Assembly (NCBI GenBank): GCA_029783825.1 | Contig: JAREIK010000327.1 | Location: 40,391 to 104,390, forward strand | Direction of reading: 5' to 3' | DNA from: Sapria himalayana | Taxonomy: Eukaryota; Streptophyta; Magnoliopsida; Malpighiales; Rafflesiaceae | Length of the DNA: 64,000 nucleotides | Shown: in pieces, positions 29,301 through 40,912 of the stretch | Layout: every line of letters starts with the position of its first letter | How positions within the stretch are numbered: the first letter of the stretch is position 1 | The notes under the pieces: generated by a model | Told to the model about the DNA's origin: nothing | The model's input: the letters and a program-made list of their open reading frames with translations, nothing else | The model's database searches: none | Program-made: the position numbers and the translations under genes

Positions 29301-29485
29301 ATTATATATATATACAGAGAGTCCGATAGATAGATAAATAGATAGACAGACAAATAGACAAAAAGATTGAAAAATAATTGACAGATAGATAAATAGACAA
29401 ATACTCAAATAACATAGAGATATATAGGCAGATAGACACATAGATAGATAGATATATAGATAGGTAGATAAACACATACACAGAG
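22856..29485 (-). repeat. Degenerate GATA array, block 3 (same satellite, opposite strand)
   Basis: This is the reverse complement of the TATC repeat. It begins at CTATAGACAGATATATAAAT (about 22852) and ends near 29485, where TATC reading resumes. It contains a large internal duplication, CA runs at about 25170 and about 28304-28340, and a TA run near 26281-26311. Confidence 0.95.
24240..28950 (-). repeat. Higher-order direct duplication in the GATA array, offset about 3.1-3.2 kb
   Basis: Distinctive landmarks recur in the same order. AGTCTAATAGAATCACA is at about 24240 and 27308. The TTGATTCATAGATAAA stretch with ACTAATAGATAGA is at about 24970-25020 and 28090-28145. A CA run followed by ACAAAATGATAAATTTAT is at about 25165-25215 and 28305-28365. 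TATAGTTAGATAGATACATAG is present at about 25612 and 28831. The offset grows from 3.07 to about 3.22 kb, which implies indels after duplication. Confidence 0.75.
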
Positions 29486-29998
29486 TATATATGTCAATGT
29501 GTCTATCAATCTATCTATCGGTTAATCTCTCGATATGTTTATATATCTATTTGTATAACTATTTATATGTCTATCTTTTATCTATATATCAATAAATATA
29601 TTTATCTTTCTATATATATATTTGCCTATATGTATAACTTTCTATTTTACTATTTTTTATTTGTTTATGCATCTATTTGTCTATTACTAAATCTATCAAT
29701 CTATGAATTTATCTATATGTTTATCTTTATATCTGCCTATTTCACTAATTATCTAAAAATCTATATGTTTATCTATCTTTCTGCCTATTTATCTATCTGG
29801 CTAACTATATAGATATCTTTTTAACCTATCACTCTAGTAGTCTATCTATCTATATATCTCTCTATATATTTATCAACCTATTTATTTTCCTATCTGTCTA
29901 TCTATCTATTTATTTATATATCTATATATCTATTTTTCGATCTATCAATCTATGTATCTATTTATCTGTCTATCTATCTATCTATCTGTCAATCTATA

Positions 29999-30039
<41 letters not shown>

Positions 30040-30730
30040 ATCTATATGTCTATATGTCTATTTGTTTATTTATATATCTACCAATCTATATATATATATA
30101 TATGGCTATTTGTATGTGTATATAATAGAATTTCTATCTATCTACTTATTTATCTATGTGTCTATCTATCAAACTATCTAACTGCCTATTAGTCTATTAG
30201 TCTAATTGTCTATCTATCTATTTATCTATATATTTTTATCTTTATATGTTTATGCATCTATATATGTGTCTATTTGTTTATTTATCTTTCTATCTATCTT
30301 ATATTTATTTATCTATCTATTAATCTATCTATCTAAGTATCTATCTATCTATTTGTGTCTTTGTCTATCTATCTATGTTTCTATGTGTCTATCTAGCTAT
30401 TTATTTGCCTATCTATGTATGTATCTATCTATATGTCTATCTGTGTGCCTGTCTGTCTCTCTATCTTTTTGTATATCTATCTAACTATCTATATATGTAT
30501 TTGTCTATCTATCTATATGTCAATTTGTCTATCTATCTATATATCCATCTATTAATCTATTTTACTATCTATCTTCATATCTATCTTTCTATTTATATGT
30601 CTATCTACATATCTAACTATCTATCTATATATATGTTTGTTATATGTCTACCTATCTACCTATCTATTTGTATATATGACTATGTATCAATCTATTGTTT
30701 TATGAATCTATCTCTCTATGTATCTATCTA

Positions 30731-30946
30731 TATAACTTTCTAACTATCTTTCTATTTATCAATCTATTAGTCTATCAGCTAATCAATCAATCAATCTATC
30801 TATATATTTATATTTTTATTTATTTTTTTACCTATCTATATAACTTTCTAACTATCTTTCTATTTATCAATCTATTAGTCTATCAGCCAATCAATCAATC
30901 AATCTATCTATATATTTATATTTTTATCTATTTTTTATCTATCTAT
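30731..30946 (+). repeat. 108-bp tandem duplication
   Basis: TATAACTTTCTAACTATC begins at 30731 and again at 30839. The two 108-bp units differ at only a few sites (for example CAGCTAATC against CAGCCAATC). This is the most recent-looking duplication in the array. Confidence 0.9.
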
Positions 30947-31486
30947 TTATCTTACTATCTATATGTATATCTATCTTTATGTTTATTAGTTTATCAATTT
31001 ATAAGTCTATTTGCCTATTAATTTATCTATCTATCTTTCTATTTTTCTATATGTCTATCTATCTATCTATCTATTTATCTACCTATCTATCTAACACTCT
31101 ATCTGTCTATTTCTATGTCTATTTGTCTATATATCTATATTTCTAAATGTATATTTGTCTATCTATCTATTTGTCTATTTGTCTATCTCAATATCTATAC
31201 ATATGTCAATCTATCTTTCTATATTTCTATCTATCTCTATCTATCTTTCTATCTTTAGTCTATCTGTCTAAGTATTGATGTATTTTATTGCCTATTTATC
31301 TATCAATTTGTTAATCTATCTATTTGTTTATCTATATATCTATCTATTTATCTATCTTTATGTCTATTTATCTATCTGTTTATCATTATATTTGTCTATC
31401 TAAGTGTCTAATATCTATCTCTATTTCTATATATTTGTCTAGTTGTCTATTTAACTTTTTGTCTATATATCTATCTATATCTGAGA

Positions 31487-31531
<45 letters not shown>

Positions 31532-31539
31532 TCTATTTA

Positions 31540-31660
31540 TCTATCTATCTATATGTCTATCTATTTATCTATCTATTTATCTATCTATTTATCTATATAT
31601 TTATCTATCTATTTTAATATTTGTATATTTGTATACATACTTTTTGTATATCTACCTATC

Positions 31661-31691
<31 letters not shown>

Positions 31692-33205
31692 CTATCTATA
31701 TATTTATCTTTTTATCTATCTATCTTTCTTATATCTATCTATCGAACTTTCTATCTATCGATCTATCTATTTGTCTAGTTGTTTATCTATCTATCCATTT
31801 ATCTATATTTTTATATGTTTATCTATCTATCTAACTTTTTATTTATATACCTATATGTGATCTGTTTATCTTTCAATCAATCTACTATTTAACTGTCTAA
31901 TTGTGTTTTTGTCTATATATCTATAAGTCAATCTATATAGCTGAGTTATGTATATAACTATCTATCTATTCATCAAATCTAACTATCTGCTTATCTATAT
32001 ATTTTAATTTTTTATATTTATCAATCAATCTATATATTTTTCTATCTTTCTATCTAATTAAATATTTATCTGACTATCTATCTATTTATATCAATTTATC
32101 TATCTATCATTCTTTTTGTATATCTATTTATCTATGTATCTATCAAACTTTCAATCTGTATGTCTATCTGTTTATCTATCTAGCTATCTATCTGTCTATC
32201 TGTCTATATGTCTGTCTGTCTATTAGCTTATCTACACATCTGTAGATCTTTCAATTTGTCTATCTAACTATAAGTATATCTATTTGTCTAATCGTTTAAC
32301 TATTTATCTATGCATAGGTCTATCTATTGATCTGACTATCTATCTATCTATCTATCTATCTCTCTAACTATCTAATTGTCTTTTTATATATGAATTTATC
32401 TATCTATTTATCTATCTATCTAACTAACTAACTATCTATCTATATACCTATTTATCTATCTCTCTATTTGTCTATCTACATATCTGTCTATCTATCTAAT
32501 GATCTATCTAACAATCTATTTTTATATCTACATGCCTATGTAATTAGTTATATATCTGCTTATATATGTTTCTGGTTATCTATCTATCTGACTATCTATC
32601 TATATATCTATATGTCAAGATACCAATATGTCTATCTGTTTATCTATCTATCTTTTTATCTTAATATATATGGATCTATCTATCATTATATCTGTCTATC
32701 AATCTATCTATCTATTTATCTTTTAAATTTTCTATCTATCTATATATCTGTCTATCTATCTATTTATCTATCTATTTATCTGTCTATTTATATTACTATT
32801 TATCTAACTATCTATTTATATATATTTGTATCTATCTTTTTATCTATCTATTTATTTATCTATTTGTTTATATATTTATCTATTTGTTTATATATTTATC
32901 TATCTATTTTACTATTTGTATATTTGTATATATGCTTTTTGTAATTCTATCTATCTATCTATTAATCTATCTATTTGTCTATGAATCAATCTATCTCTCT
33001 ATCTATCTTTCTTTATATCTATCTATTTATCTATCTGTCTATCTATCTATTTATCTATTTGTCTAGTTGTTTATCTATCTATATATTTATCTATATTTCT
33101 ATATGTTTATCTATCTATCTAACTTTTTGTTTATACACCTATATGTCGATCTATTTATCTTTCAGGGTATCTTCCTATTAACTATCTAATTGTGTTTTTG
33201 TCTAT
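31540..33205 (+). repeat. Higher-order duplication in the TATC array, offset about 1.28 kb
   Basis: TTTGTATATTTGTATA with a following CTTTTTGTA is at about 31619 and 32908. TTTGTCTAGTTGTTTATC is at about 31770 and 33057. CTAACTTTTTxTTTATA is at about 31831 and 33119. TAATTGTGTTTTTGTCTAT ends the shared part at about 31897 and 33187. Order and spacing are conserved, with moderate divergence. Confidence 0.8.
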
Positions 33206-33218
33206 CTATCTATCTATA

Positions 33219-33410
33219 AATTGGTAGAAAAATTAACATATTGATAGATAAGTTGATAGATATATTAAAAGATAGGTAGAAAGATAGATAGATAAATAGA
33301 TAGATAGGTTTATACATAGATTAATAGATAGACAGATTGATAGACAAATTTATAGTGATATTAATAGAGAAATAAATAACAAATAAATTGATAAATAGTT
33401 AGATATAAAT
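33219..33410 (-). repeat. Short GATA block at the left edge of the second transposon complex
   Basis: About 190 bp read as GATA between a TATC block and AT-rich transposon sequence. It is a local strand switch at the border of the inverted-repeat complex. Confidence 0.8.
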
Positions 33411-34886
33411 ATTAACATATTATTAGACAAAAATACTTTATTTTTCATAATAATTTATTCAAATAAGTTTCATTAAATATAAACAACATTAAAATAAATA
33501 TGTTATATATAGTTATTTAAATAAAGTATTTTAAAAGTAAAATTTATTTAAATGAAATTTATTTTCCTAATAATATTTATTTAAATATTATTAGGGATTA
33601 ATCTGAAGATGATATCTTTTTAATTCAAATAAGTTAGAGGTAAGTGATAGGTTGGTTTGTTGAATATGAGTCTTTATAACCTGTTAAAATACTTTGACAT
33701 CAATTATTGTTCTACTTTTTTTAGAGGATATGAAGAATCTAGATGCATTGAGTTTGTAAAAATTATATAAAATTTTTTTCGTGATATCTAAAATGTCTCG
33801 TGATTTGCTGATCTTTACTGTGTTTAGTGTATATTAAAATCTATCATATTTATGATTGTGAATATTATTTTAGATAGGAAAATGAAATTACAATCAATAT
33901 TATTGAAAATTTGTTATGATAGATAGATTAAGATAATATATAAATGAGCATTCAAAATCAAATTCATACATTACAACAAAATACATATAATGTTGTATAT
34001 GATACAATTTAAAGTTGTACAGATCATAACAGTTAGATTGAAAAAGATGTTATAATTTTTATCATTTTATGACTTAATGATTTGTAATATTTTTTATGTT
34101 TTAGTTTTATTTTGAAAGATAATGTTACCATATTTTATTTTAGTAAGTATTAATTATAATTTTAAATTAAATATTTTTAAAATATTTTTTTTAATTCATA
34201 ATTTTAATTTTTTTATATACTAGGTATGTATGTATATATTTTGTATTTACATTATGTATACATGTATATACACAATAATTTCTGTCTATATACAATGTGT
34301 ATATGTATATATTCAATATGAGTGTTTATACACATTGTATGTACATTCTATATACATTATGTATATATTTTGTATATTGTAATACACAATAATTATATTA
34401 TGTGTATGTTTAGATACACATAACAATTAACACATCTATGTTATGTATAATATATTGATATAATGTTGCCATCATGCTCAACACTTGCCGCCTGCACCCA
34501 CTATCCAAGAGACATGGCCCATAGGAGTCTAGGGTCCAGAGCTTGGCACTTGTGAAGTGGACCAGGTGCCATGGATAGGCCCTGACGAAAGCATGCCTGG
34601 CTTTCCTGGTTCAGACCCACTCTATGCTAGGTACGACATGTGCTAGGCTAGGCAATAGCCATTCTCATCACAATTGTCGGCAAAGATTTTAATGAGAACT
34701 ATCTGGACTATCTTAATTTATTTTTTCTATGAAGTTTGAGGTGATGAATATATATAATATTCATTATATTTATTGCACAATTTATTTTATGTATTTCTTG
34801 TTTCACTTGTATATAGTCTATGTAGTGTAGTGCTTATATTGATGGCATGCTCCAAACACTTTTACTTTTGTTCTTTAAAAAAAATA

Positions 34887-35183
34887 TCAGGTGTCGTGGG
34901 GTAGTTTCCAACATGTTAGCTGAAATGATGGTGGTGGTGGCAGCATTATCACTTTTATTTCCCCCGCTTTCATATCATGTTCAATAAAATAAATACATGC
35001 GTTAAGTGCCTCATTCCTAATGAAACCAAACATATAAAAGAGACCAAGTACAAAGCCACACAAAAAAAGAAATACATGATGAAAATTTATCTTCGAGAGC
35101 ATTTTAGATTTATAAGATAGAAAGCATATTGTGATTGAATTAGCATCAAGGTCATTGGAGATTGTATTATTTTGTTCTGGCAT
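34887..35183 (-). other. 98-codon ORF of unknown function, left inverted-repeat arm
   Basis: I do not recognise a domain. The frame contains a hydrophobic segment at about residues 35-56 (HHVFLFLCGFVLGLFYMFGF), possibly a single membrane helix, and a short proline run near the C terminus. The mirror copy at 42832-43140 keeps much of the same protein (CFLSYK, LSKINFH, IRNEAL) but gains one base after the IRNEAL codons and stops early. The ORF may be a relic exon of a transposon gene or a chance frame in duplicated DNA. Confidence 0.3.
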
Positions 35184-35595
35184 GTGTTGTTTTTTTGTCT
35201 TGTTTTAGAAAATAAAAATTCTATTTTTCTGGCCATGTACTATTCTGATTTTCACTGGGTGACTTTTTTTATTTTCTATTTGTCAATTAGTTTTCGTAAA
35301 TTCTGAAGCTTGTGCAATTTGTTAATGATACTAGGTTTCTACTTACCATGGAGAGTTGGATGTTCTGGCAATGCAATACTGGGCCTCATGTGCTAGCTCT
35401 TGTGGTGTGATGATCTTTCTTTTCAGTCATGTGGCGCATGACATGCAATGTATATGTACAAGTATATAAGTATGAATTTACTTGGTATATACAAACGTAT
35501 ATAATGAATATATACGTAGGTATATAACGAGTATGTACATAAGTGGGTGCATATATTTATTTGTAGACATGTATATATTGTCTTACATACATGCC

Positions 35596-35599
<4 letters not shown>

Positions 35600-35626
<27 letters not shown>
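35600..35626. repeat. (CA)n microsatellite
   Basis: A run of CA repeats. The mirrored right-arm position (about 42497-42527) has only a short imperfect GTGTGTG, so the run lengths differ between arms. Confidence 0.85.
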
Positions 35627-35630
<4 letters not shown>

Positions 35631-36119
35631 TTGAATATATAATTGCTCGGGCTGGTCTAGTTATCATCATGCATTGCTTACCGATGCAGGTCATAAAAGT
35701 CATGAATATTAGACCTTTCCCAAACTGTGGTATGAAGATATATCTTATCTATGCCAGCCTGGCAGACATAGGTTGGTCTTAAATCTTTTAGTATTGTGTA
35801 TATATGCATTTATCACATGGTACAAAGCATATGTATGAAGAAATAAGTTTTCTTGCGGTAGGCACTTCAATGATTGGTTAAAATTGTACTGTCTTAGGAT
35901 GATGATAATGATGCTCGTGTAGTGTTGAGTAATTTTATTACATCTCACAAAACTGTATTCAATTGGAAGGAAAAACATATCATTACATGATTTATACAGG
36001 CCACAAGTGCCAAGATGAATATCGGGTCCTATTTAGGGAGAAGTAGCTCGCCGCCACGTCAAAAACTCACTCAATCTCAAAATAAATGGTTGGTAGGGAA
36101 GTTTATCAATTGAGCATCA

Positions 36120-36440
36120 TTGCCAGCAGCACTTTTATTATCAGTGGCAGCAGCGGCAGCGGCAGCGGCAGCGATAGTATCAGAAGCGGAAGCAGCAGCA
36201 GCAGCATAAGCAGCTGTAGTAGTGGCTATAGCAGGGGCAGTGGAACTAGTAATGGAAGCATCAGTAGCGGAAACTACAGCAGCAGCAGTAAGAGTAGTAG
36301 TTGTAGCAGTGGCGGTGGCAGTAGTGGCAGTAGCAACAGCAGGAGCAATAGTAGCAGTGGCGGCGGCAGTAGCAGCGGCAGTGGCAGTAGCAGCAGTAGG
36401 AGCAATAGTAGCAGTGGTGGTGGATGTAGCAGCAGTAAAG
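36120..36440. repeat. Imperfect AGC/AGT/GGC trinucleotide expansion, about 320 bp
   Basis: The run is dominated by GCAGCA, GTAGCA and GGCAGC triplets. It is open in more than one frame: Ser/Gly-rich or Ala/Val-rich on plus, Ala/Thr-rich on minus. The right arm carries only about 75 bp of the same repeat at about 42000-42075, so this arm expanded or the other contracted. It is by far the most GC-rich segment of the window. I do not call it a gene despite frames of about 130 codons. Confidence 0.85.
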
Positions 36441-36940
36441 GCTATATATACGTACATATATACGCACATATATTACTATAGTAATTGTACATATAATACT
36501 ACAATATTATATGTACGTATATATTGAGTATATATGTACACAGTATATATGTACATAAAATACTACAGTAATATATGATCATATACACTATAGTATATAT
36601 GAACATATATACTATAGTATTATATATTTATCAAAACATAACTTTTTTTAATTTTTTTTTGATTTTATTCACTGATTTAAATTTCATACAGATATGGTTC
36701 CTCATTATTCTCTATATGAAGTTTTTTAAGTAAGAGGATTTTTTATTAGACATGATGAACCGCAACTTGGATAGCTTTGTAGCAGTAGAAAGATTGTGAT
36801 CGGAGGAGCTGAGGAAGAGAATCAACATCAATGCACTGATAGATTATAATTTATGCACTATCAGTAGATACATTGATGAATAAGATGTAAAAAAATTTTG
36901 TTATGTCTTTGTTTTAAATATGTAAGACAAGGGTTGCTTA

Positions 36941-37430
36941 GATTGCAGTTATTCAAAATTATTATTCTAATAATTTATTCATCATTTTGTGTTGTTCATT
37001 AGCATGGTGGAGTGCTCCATTTTTCTAGGTTTAAGTTTCTTATTTATTTGTTAATGGTTACTACTATAGATGATTAGTCTCTATTTCATCTGCCAGTTCT
37101 TTATTAGCTTAGTCATGGCGGGGCAGAGTAACCACCTTATAAGCCTTGGGACCGGGAGATAGTTTTGGTTGAGAGGAGGCAAGATGCTAACTTTGATGCT
37201 CCAAGCCTACCTCGTGGTTCGTCTTCCAGGTTTTTCTCTAATAGTTTTCAGAGATATTTTCTAAAATTTAAATAATCTTTGTATTTCATATTTATGTTGA
37301 TAGCGAAGTAATCTGTCGTCTTTTTGAAGTATAAATGAGATCATATTAATTTGTTGTAGTTTTGTGTCATCTTTGTGAAGTATAAATGGGATAATATTAA
37401 TTTGTTGCAGTTTTATATCATCCGAGGTTA
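36941..37430 (+). other. Spacer with short coding-like stretch
   Basis: Between the duplicated segments, 37132-37275 is stop-free in one plus frame. It is unusually charged and polar (for example KPWDREIVLVERRQDANFDA, then SLPRGSSSRFF), unlike the AT-rich surroundings. It may be a decayed exon of a transposon protein. No domain was recognised, no start codon is convincing, and the rest of the interval shows nothing. Confidence 0.3.
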
Positions 37431-38480
37431 TGTGATTATATATACGTGCATATAATATTGTAGTATATACGTACATATATACTGTAGTATATAGTGCAAA
37501 AATACCGAGTATATACATACGTATATATCGAGTATACATACGTATATACTAAGTATATACGTACGTATATACCGAGTACATATATACCCAGTATATACAT
37601 GCATATAAACTTAGTATATACGTGCATATATACTAGTATATATGTGCATATATACCTGGTATATACGTACATATATACTAGGTATATACGTATGTATAAA
37701 CTCGGTATATACGTACTATAAATTCGATATATACATATGTATATAATCAGTACATACATATGTATATACTTTGTATATAGATACTTATCTACTCAGTATA
37801 CACACATATATGTTGTAGTATATAAGTACTTATATACTAAGTATATAAGTACATATATACTATAGTATGTAGGTATATACTATAGTATATGTACATATAA
37901 TACTATAGTATTATATGTAAATATATACTTAGTATATGCGTATATTTATACTTAGTATATACGGGCATATAAACTTTGTATATACATGCATATACTCAGT
38001 ATATATGTGTGTATATACTCGGTATATACGTACTATATATTATGTATATATTTACATATATACTGAGTACATACGTATATACTCGGTATATACGTACTAT
38101 ATACTCGATATATACGTACTTTATACTCGGTATAAACGTACTATATACTATGTATATACATACTATAAACTCTATATATATGTAAATATATACTCGGTAT
38201 ATGCGTACATATATACTTGGTATATACATAAATATATACTCGGTATATACATACTTATATACTAGGTATATACGTACTTATATACTCAGTATATACGCAC
38301 ATATATACTGTAGTATATGCACATATAATACTGTAGTATTATATGTGCTTATAATATTGTAGTATTAAATGTACGTATATATCAAGTACATATGTACTCA
38401 GTATATATGTACATATAATACTTCAGTATATATGTAGATATACTGTAGTAATACATGTAACGAGTGAAATGTTTGTATAT
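37431..38480. repeat. TATATAC-based minisatellite with palindromic units
   Basis: About 1 kb of variants of GTATATACGTACATATATAC, ACTCGGTATATACGTAC and similar, roughly every 25-35 bp. Units are near self-complementary. Shorter tracts of the same kind lie at 42580-42665 and 52450-52820. Confidence 0.85.
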
Positions 38481-38929
38481 ATATAGATATATACTACCGT
38501 ATTATATATTTATCAAAACATAATTTTTTTATTTATATATTTTGATTTTATTGGCTTGTTTAAATTTCGTATAGATATGGTACCGCATTGTTCCCCATAT
38601 GAAGCTTATATAAGTGAAGAGATTTTTTACTAGACATGTCGAACAGTGACTCAGACAGCTTTGTCATAGCAGAAAGATCGTGATCAGAGGAGCAGAGAGA
38701 AAGAAAGCAACGTCAATACACGGATATATTATATCTTATGTATTGTTGATAGATACATTGATGAATAAAATGAAATATAATTTTGTTATATTTTTGTTTG
38801 ATTTATGTAAATTATTGAATCAGAATAATTAATTAAATGATTTTATTTTTTGTTAATTATAAATTATTGTTTATAGTTTCGGTTTTAATTCAATTTAATA
38901 TAAAAATATTAAATTATTTAATTAAATAT

Positions 38930-40049
38930 TTTGAAAAAAAATTCTGAAAATAGTTTCAGAATGAAAAAAGTTAGGGAATTTTCTATTGCTAATTTAGCTA
39001 AGGAATTTTCCCTTGCTAATTTAGCTAGAGAATTTTCCTTTGCTAATTTAGCTAGAGAAATTATTATTTTAGCTAGAGAAATTAATAATTTAGCTAGAGA
39101 TATTACCGTCACTAAAATTTTAGCTAGGGACTATTTCCCTCACTAATTTTTAGCGACGAGCACTTTAGATTAGGAAAGCTTCTGTCAACATATAAGTTTA
39201 GCGACAGAAAAGCCTCAGTTAGCTAAGGAATTTTCCCATGCTAATTTAGCTAGGGAATTTTCACTTACTAATTTAGCTAGGAAAATTAATATTAAATATA
39301 TAACATTCGGTTATATATTTAAAGAGAAGGATCAGTAGATACTATTTTGAAGGATAAAATGTAGGAAATAAAAGAAGTGAATGATGAGATGAAAGAAGTT
39401 AAGAATGCAATGCAAAAGCAGATATCTTATATAGATCATAGTTAATGGCCTTAACGTAGCAGATAGCATACTAACTTCTAGCAGAGAAACCATGTAGGAG
39501 AACCAAAAACAAATGCACTAGCTAATGATGAAGATGATGATTTAGTTTTAAATGATTATATACTTATGTAATCTTTTTGTTTTAACTATGTAACTATTGT
39601 ATCAGAATAATTTCTAAATTGTTTAACTTTTTGTTAATTATAAAAAATGGGTTATAGTATATGTTTTTATTCAATTTAATATAAATATTTAAAAATATGT
39701 AATCAAATTTTTTGTAAAAAATTAAATTGTAAAAATATATTTGGAATGAAAATGGCAAGGGAATTTTTCCTCCCTAATTTAGATAGGGAAGTTTCTATAT
39801 ATATTCAGGAGAAAAATATTAATTACTAGTCTTAATTATGATCAAAAAATTAAAGAAAAAATATAATTAGCTAGGGATTTCTGTAATTCAAAAATTTGCT
39901 AGGGAAGTTTTTTTCCTTTAATATTTTGTGATGAGCACTTTAGCTTTGGATAATTTACATCATAAATCCATTGCTATTCTATTTTAACGACAGAATTTCT
40001 TATAATAATTAAGGAAATATCCCTAGTTATTTTGGCTTTTTTTGTAATG
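38930..40049 (+). mobile_element. CACTA-type element end (terminus at 40049)
   Basis: The sequence ends ...GGCTTTTTTTGTAATG followed by CTA. Read inward, the end is CATTACAAAAAAAGCC and then AACTAGGGATATTTC, closely like the termini at 5829 and 40913. Inside are many copies of GCTAATTTAGCTAGGGAA-type subterminal repeats. The part from about 39340 to 40049 resembles the left end of the 5829 element in inverse orientation. The part 38930-39290 instead resembles, in reverse, 41280-41520 of the neighbouring element end. The piece therefore looks composite. No partner terminus was found to the left. Confidence 0.65.
39341..39571 (+). pseudogene. C-terminal remnant of a CACTA second protein (paralogue of 6290-6550)
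   Basis: The plus frame at about 39370-39430 reads EIKEVNDEMKEVKNAMQKQ, a charged coiled-coil-like stretch. The frame at about 39511-39571 reads NALANDEDDDLVLNDYILM followed by a stop. Both blocks match the remnant near the 3' end of the CACTA element at 5829. A stop after IDHS separates them here. Position next to the terminus supports this being the natural C terminus of a transposon-encoded protein. Its identity as the TNPA-like partner is inferred. Confidence 0.5.
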
Positions 40050-40912
40050 CTATATGTCTATCTATCTATTCATCTACCTATCTATCTATTTATCTTTCTA
40101 TTTATCTGTCTATTTATCTAACTGCCTATCTGCATATCTATCTAATTGTCTAACTAACTAATTATCTATCTGTCTACATGTCTATCTATCTATTTATCTA
40201 TCTGTCTATAGATTTTTTGAAATGTCTATCTATATATTTTTCTATCTATCTATCTATCTAACTATCTATCTATCTATTTATCTGTATGTCAATCTTTCTA
40301 CCTATTTATCTATCTATCTATCTATCATTTTGACTATATTTCTATCTTTAAATATCTCTATCTGACTATCTATTAATTTGTATATCTCTATCTATCTATC
40401 TATCTTTCTTTCTTTATATCTATTTGTTATCTATCTATATGTCTATCTATCTATCTTTCTATCTGGTAATATTTTTATCTATTTATCTATCTATCTATTT
40501 ATCTATCTATATACTTGCCTATCTATCTCTTTCTCAATCAATCAATCAATCAATCTATCTATCTATTTATCTGTAAATCTAAATAACTATCTATCTGTCT
40601 ATCTATCAATCTGTCTATCTATATATATGTCTATCTATCTATCTATCTATCTGTCTGTCTGTCTATCTATCTCTATGATGTCTATATCTTTATCATTCTA
40701 TATACCTATCTTTTTATCTATTGATCTGTCTATCTCAATCTATCTGACAATTTTTATATAAGTTTTTCTATCTATATATCTATCTATCAATCTATCTATC
40801 AGTTTATCTATCTATTTGTGTATAGGTATATCATTCTAATTGTCTATCTATCTATCTATCTAAATATCTCTATCTATTCATCTATCTATCAGACTATTTA
40901 ACTATCTTTCTA
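40050..40912 (+). repeat. TATC array segment trapped between two CACTA-type ends
   Basis: 863 bp of typical degenerate TATC sequence that starts and ends with CTA, directly touching a CACTA-type terminus on each side. Confidence 0.9.

Larger units (their letters stand above)
29486..33218 (+). repeat. Degenerate TATC array, block 4
   Basis: The array is back to TATC on the plus strand from GTCAATGTGTCTATCAATC (about 29493) to about 33218. It includes a (TA)n run at about 31493-31527 and two clear internal duplications, listed separately. Confidence 0.95.
33600..36900. repeat. Left arm of a large inverted repeat
   Basis: It is reverse-complementary to 41700-44492. Matched landmarks include the AGATTCTTCATATC region (about 33730 with 44380), the AATCACGAGACATTTTAGATATCA region (about 33780-33810 with 44317), a GC-rich pocket (34470-34680 with 43440-43650), the paired ORF region (34887-35183 with 42832-43140), CGATATTC/GAATATCGGGTCCTAT (about 36017 with 42160) and the GATACATTGATGAAT region (about 36868 with 41715). 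Divergence is substantial with indels, so the copies are old. Confidence 0.85.
36480..38820 (+). repeat. Duplicated segment in the left arm, offset about 1.86 kb
   Basis: The stretch about 36480-36940 recurs at about 38320-38820. Shared landmarks are TATATATTTATCAAAACATAA (36620 and 38502), AGATATGGT..C (36689 and 38573), a GACATG...GAACxG block (36755 and 38632), and the GATACATTGATGAATAA pair (about 36867 and 38752). The right arm has one copy at about 41700-41960, so this is a left-arm-specific duplication. Confidence 0.8.

Noticed and set aside
22849..29477. Minus-strand frames up to 265 codons with the same composition
   Set aside because: They are the same repeat on the other strand. 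They mark array orientation, not genes.
36077..36481. Ser/Gly-rich (plus) and Ala/Thr-rich (minus) frames of about 130 codons
   Set aside because: Both are readings of the same imperfect trinucleotide run and are open in several phases. The mirror copy is only about 75 bp long, so a conserved protein is unlikely.
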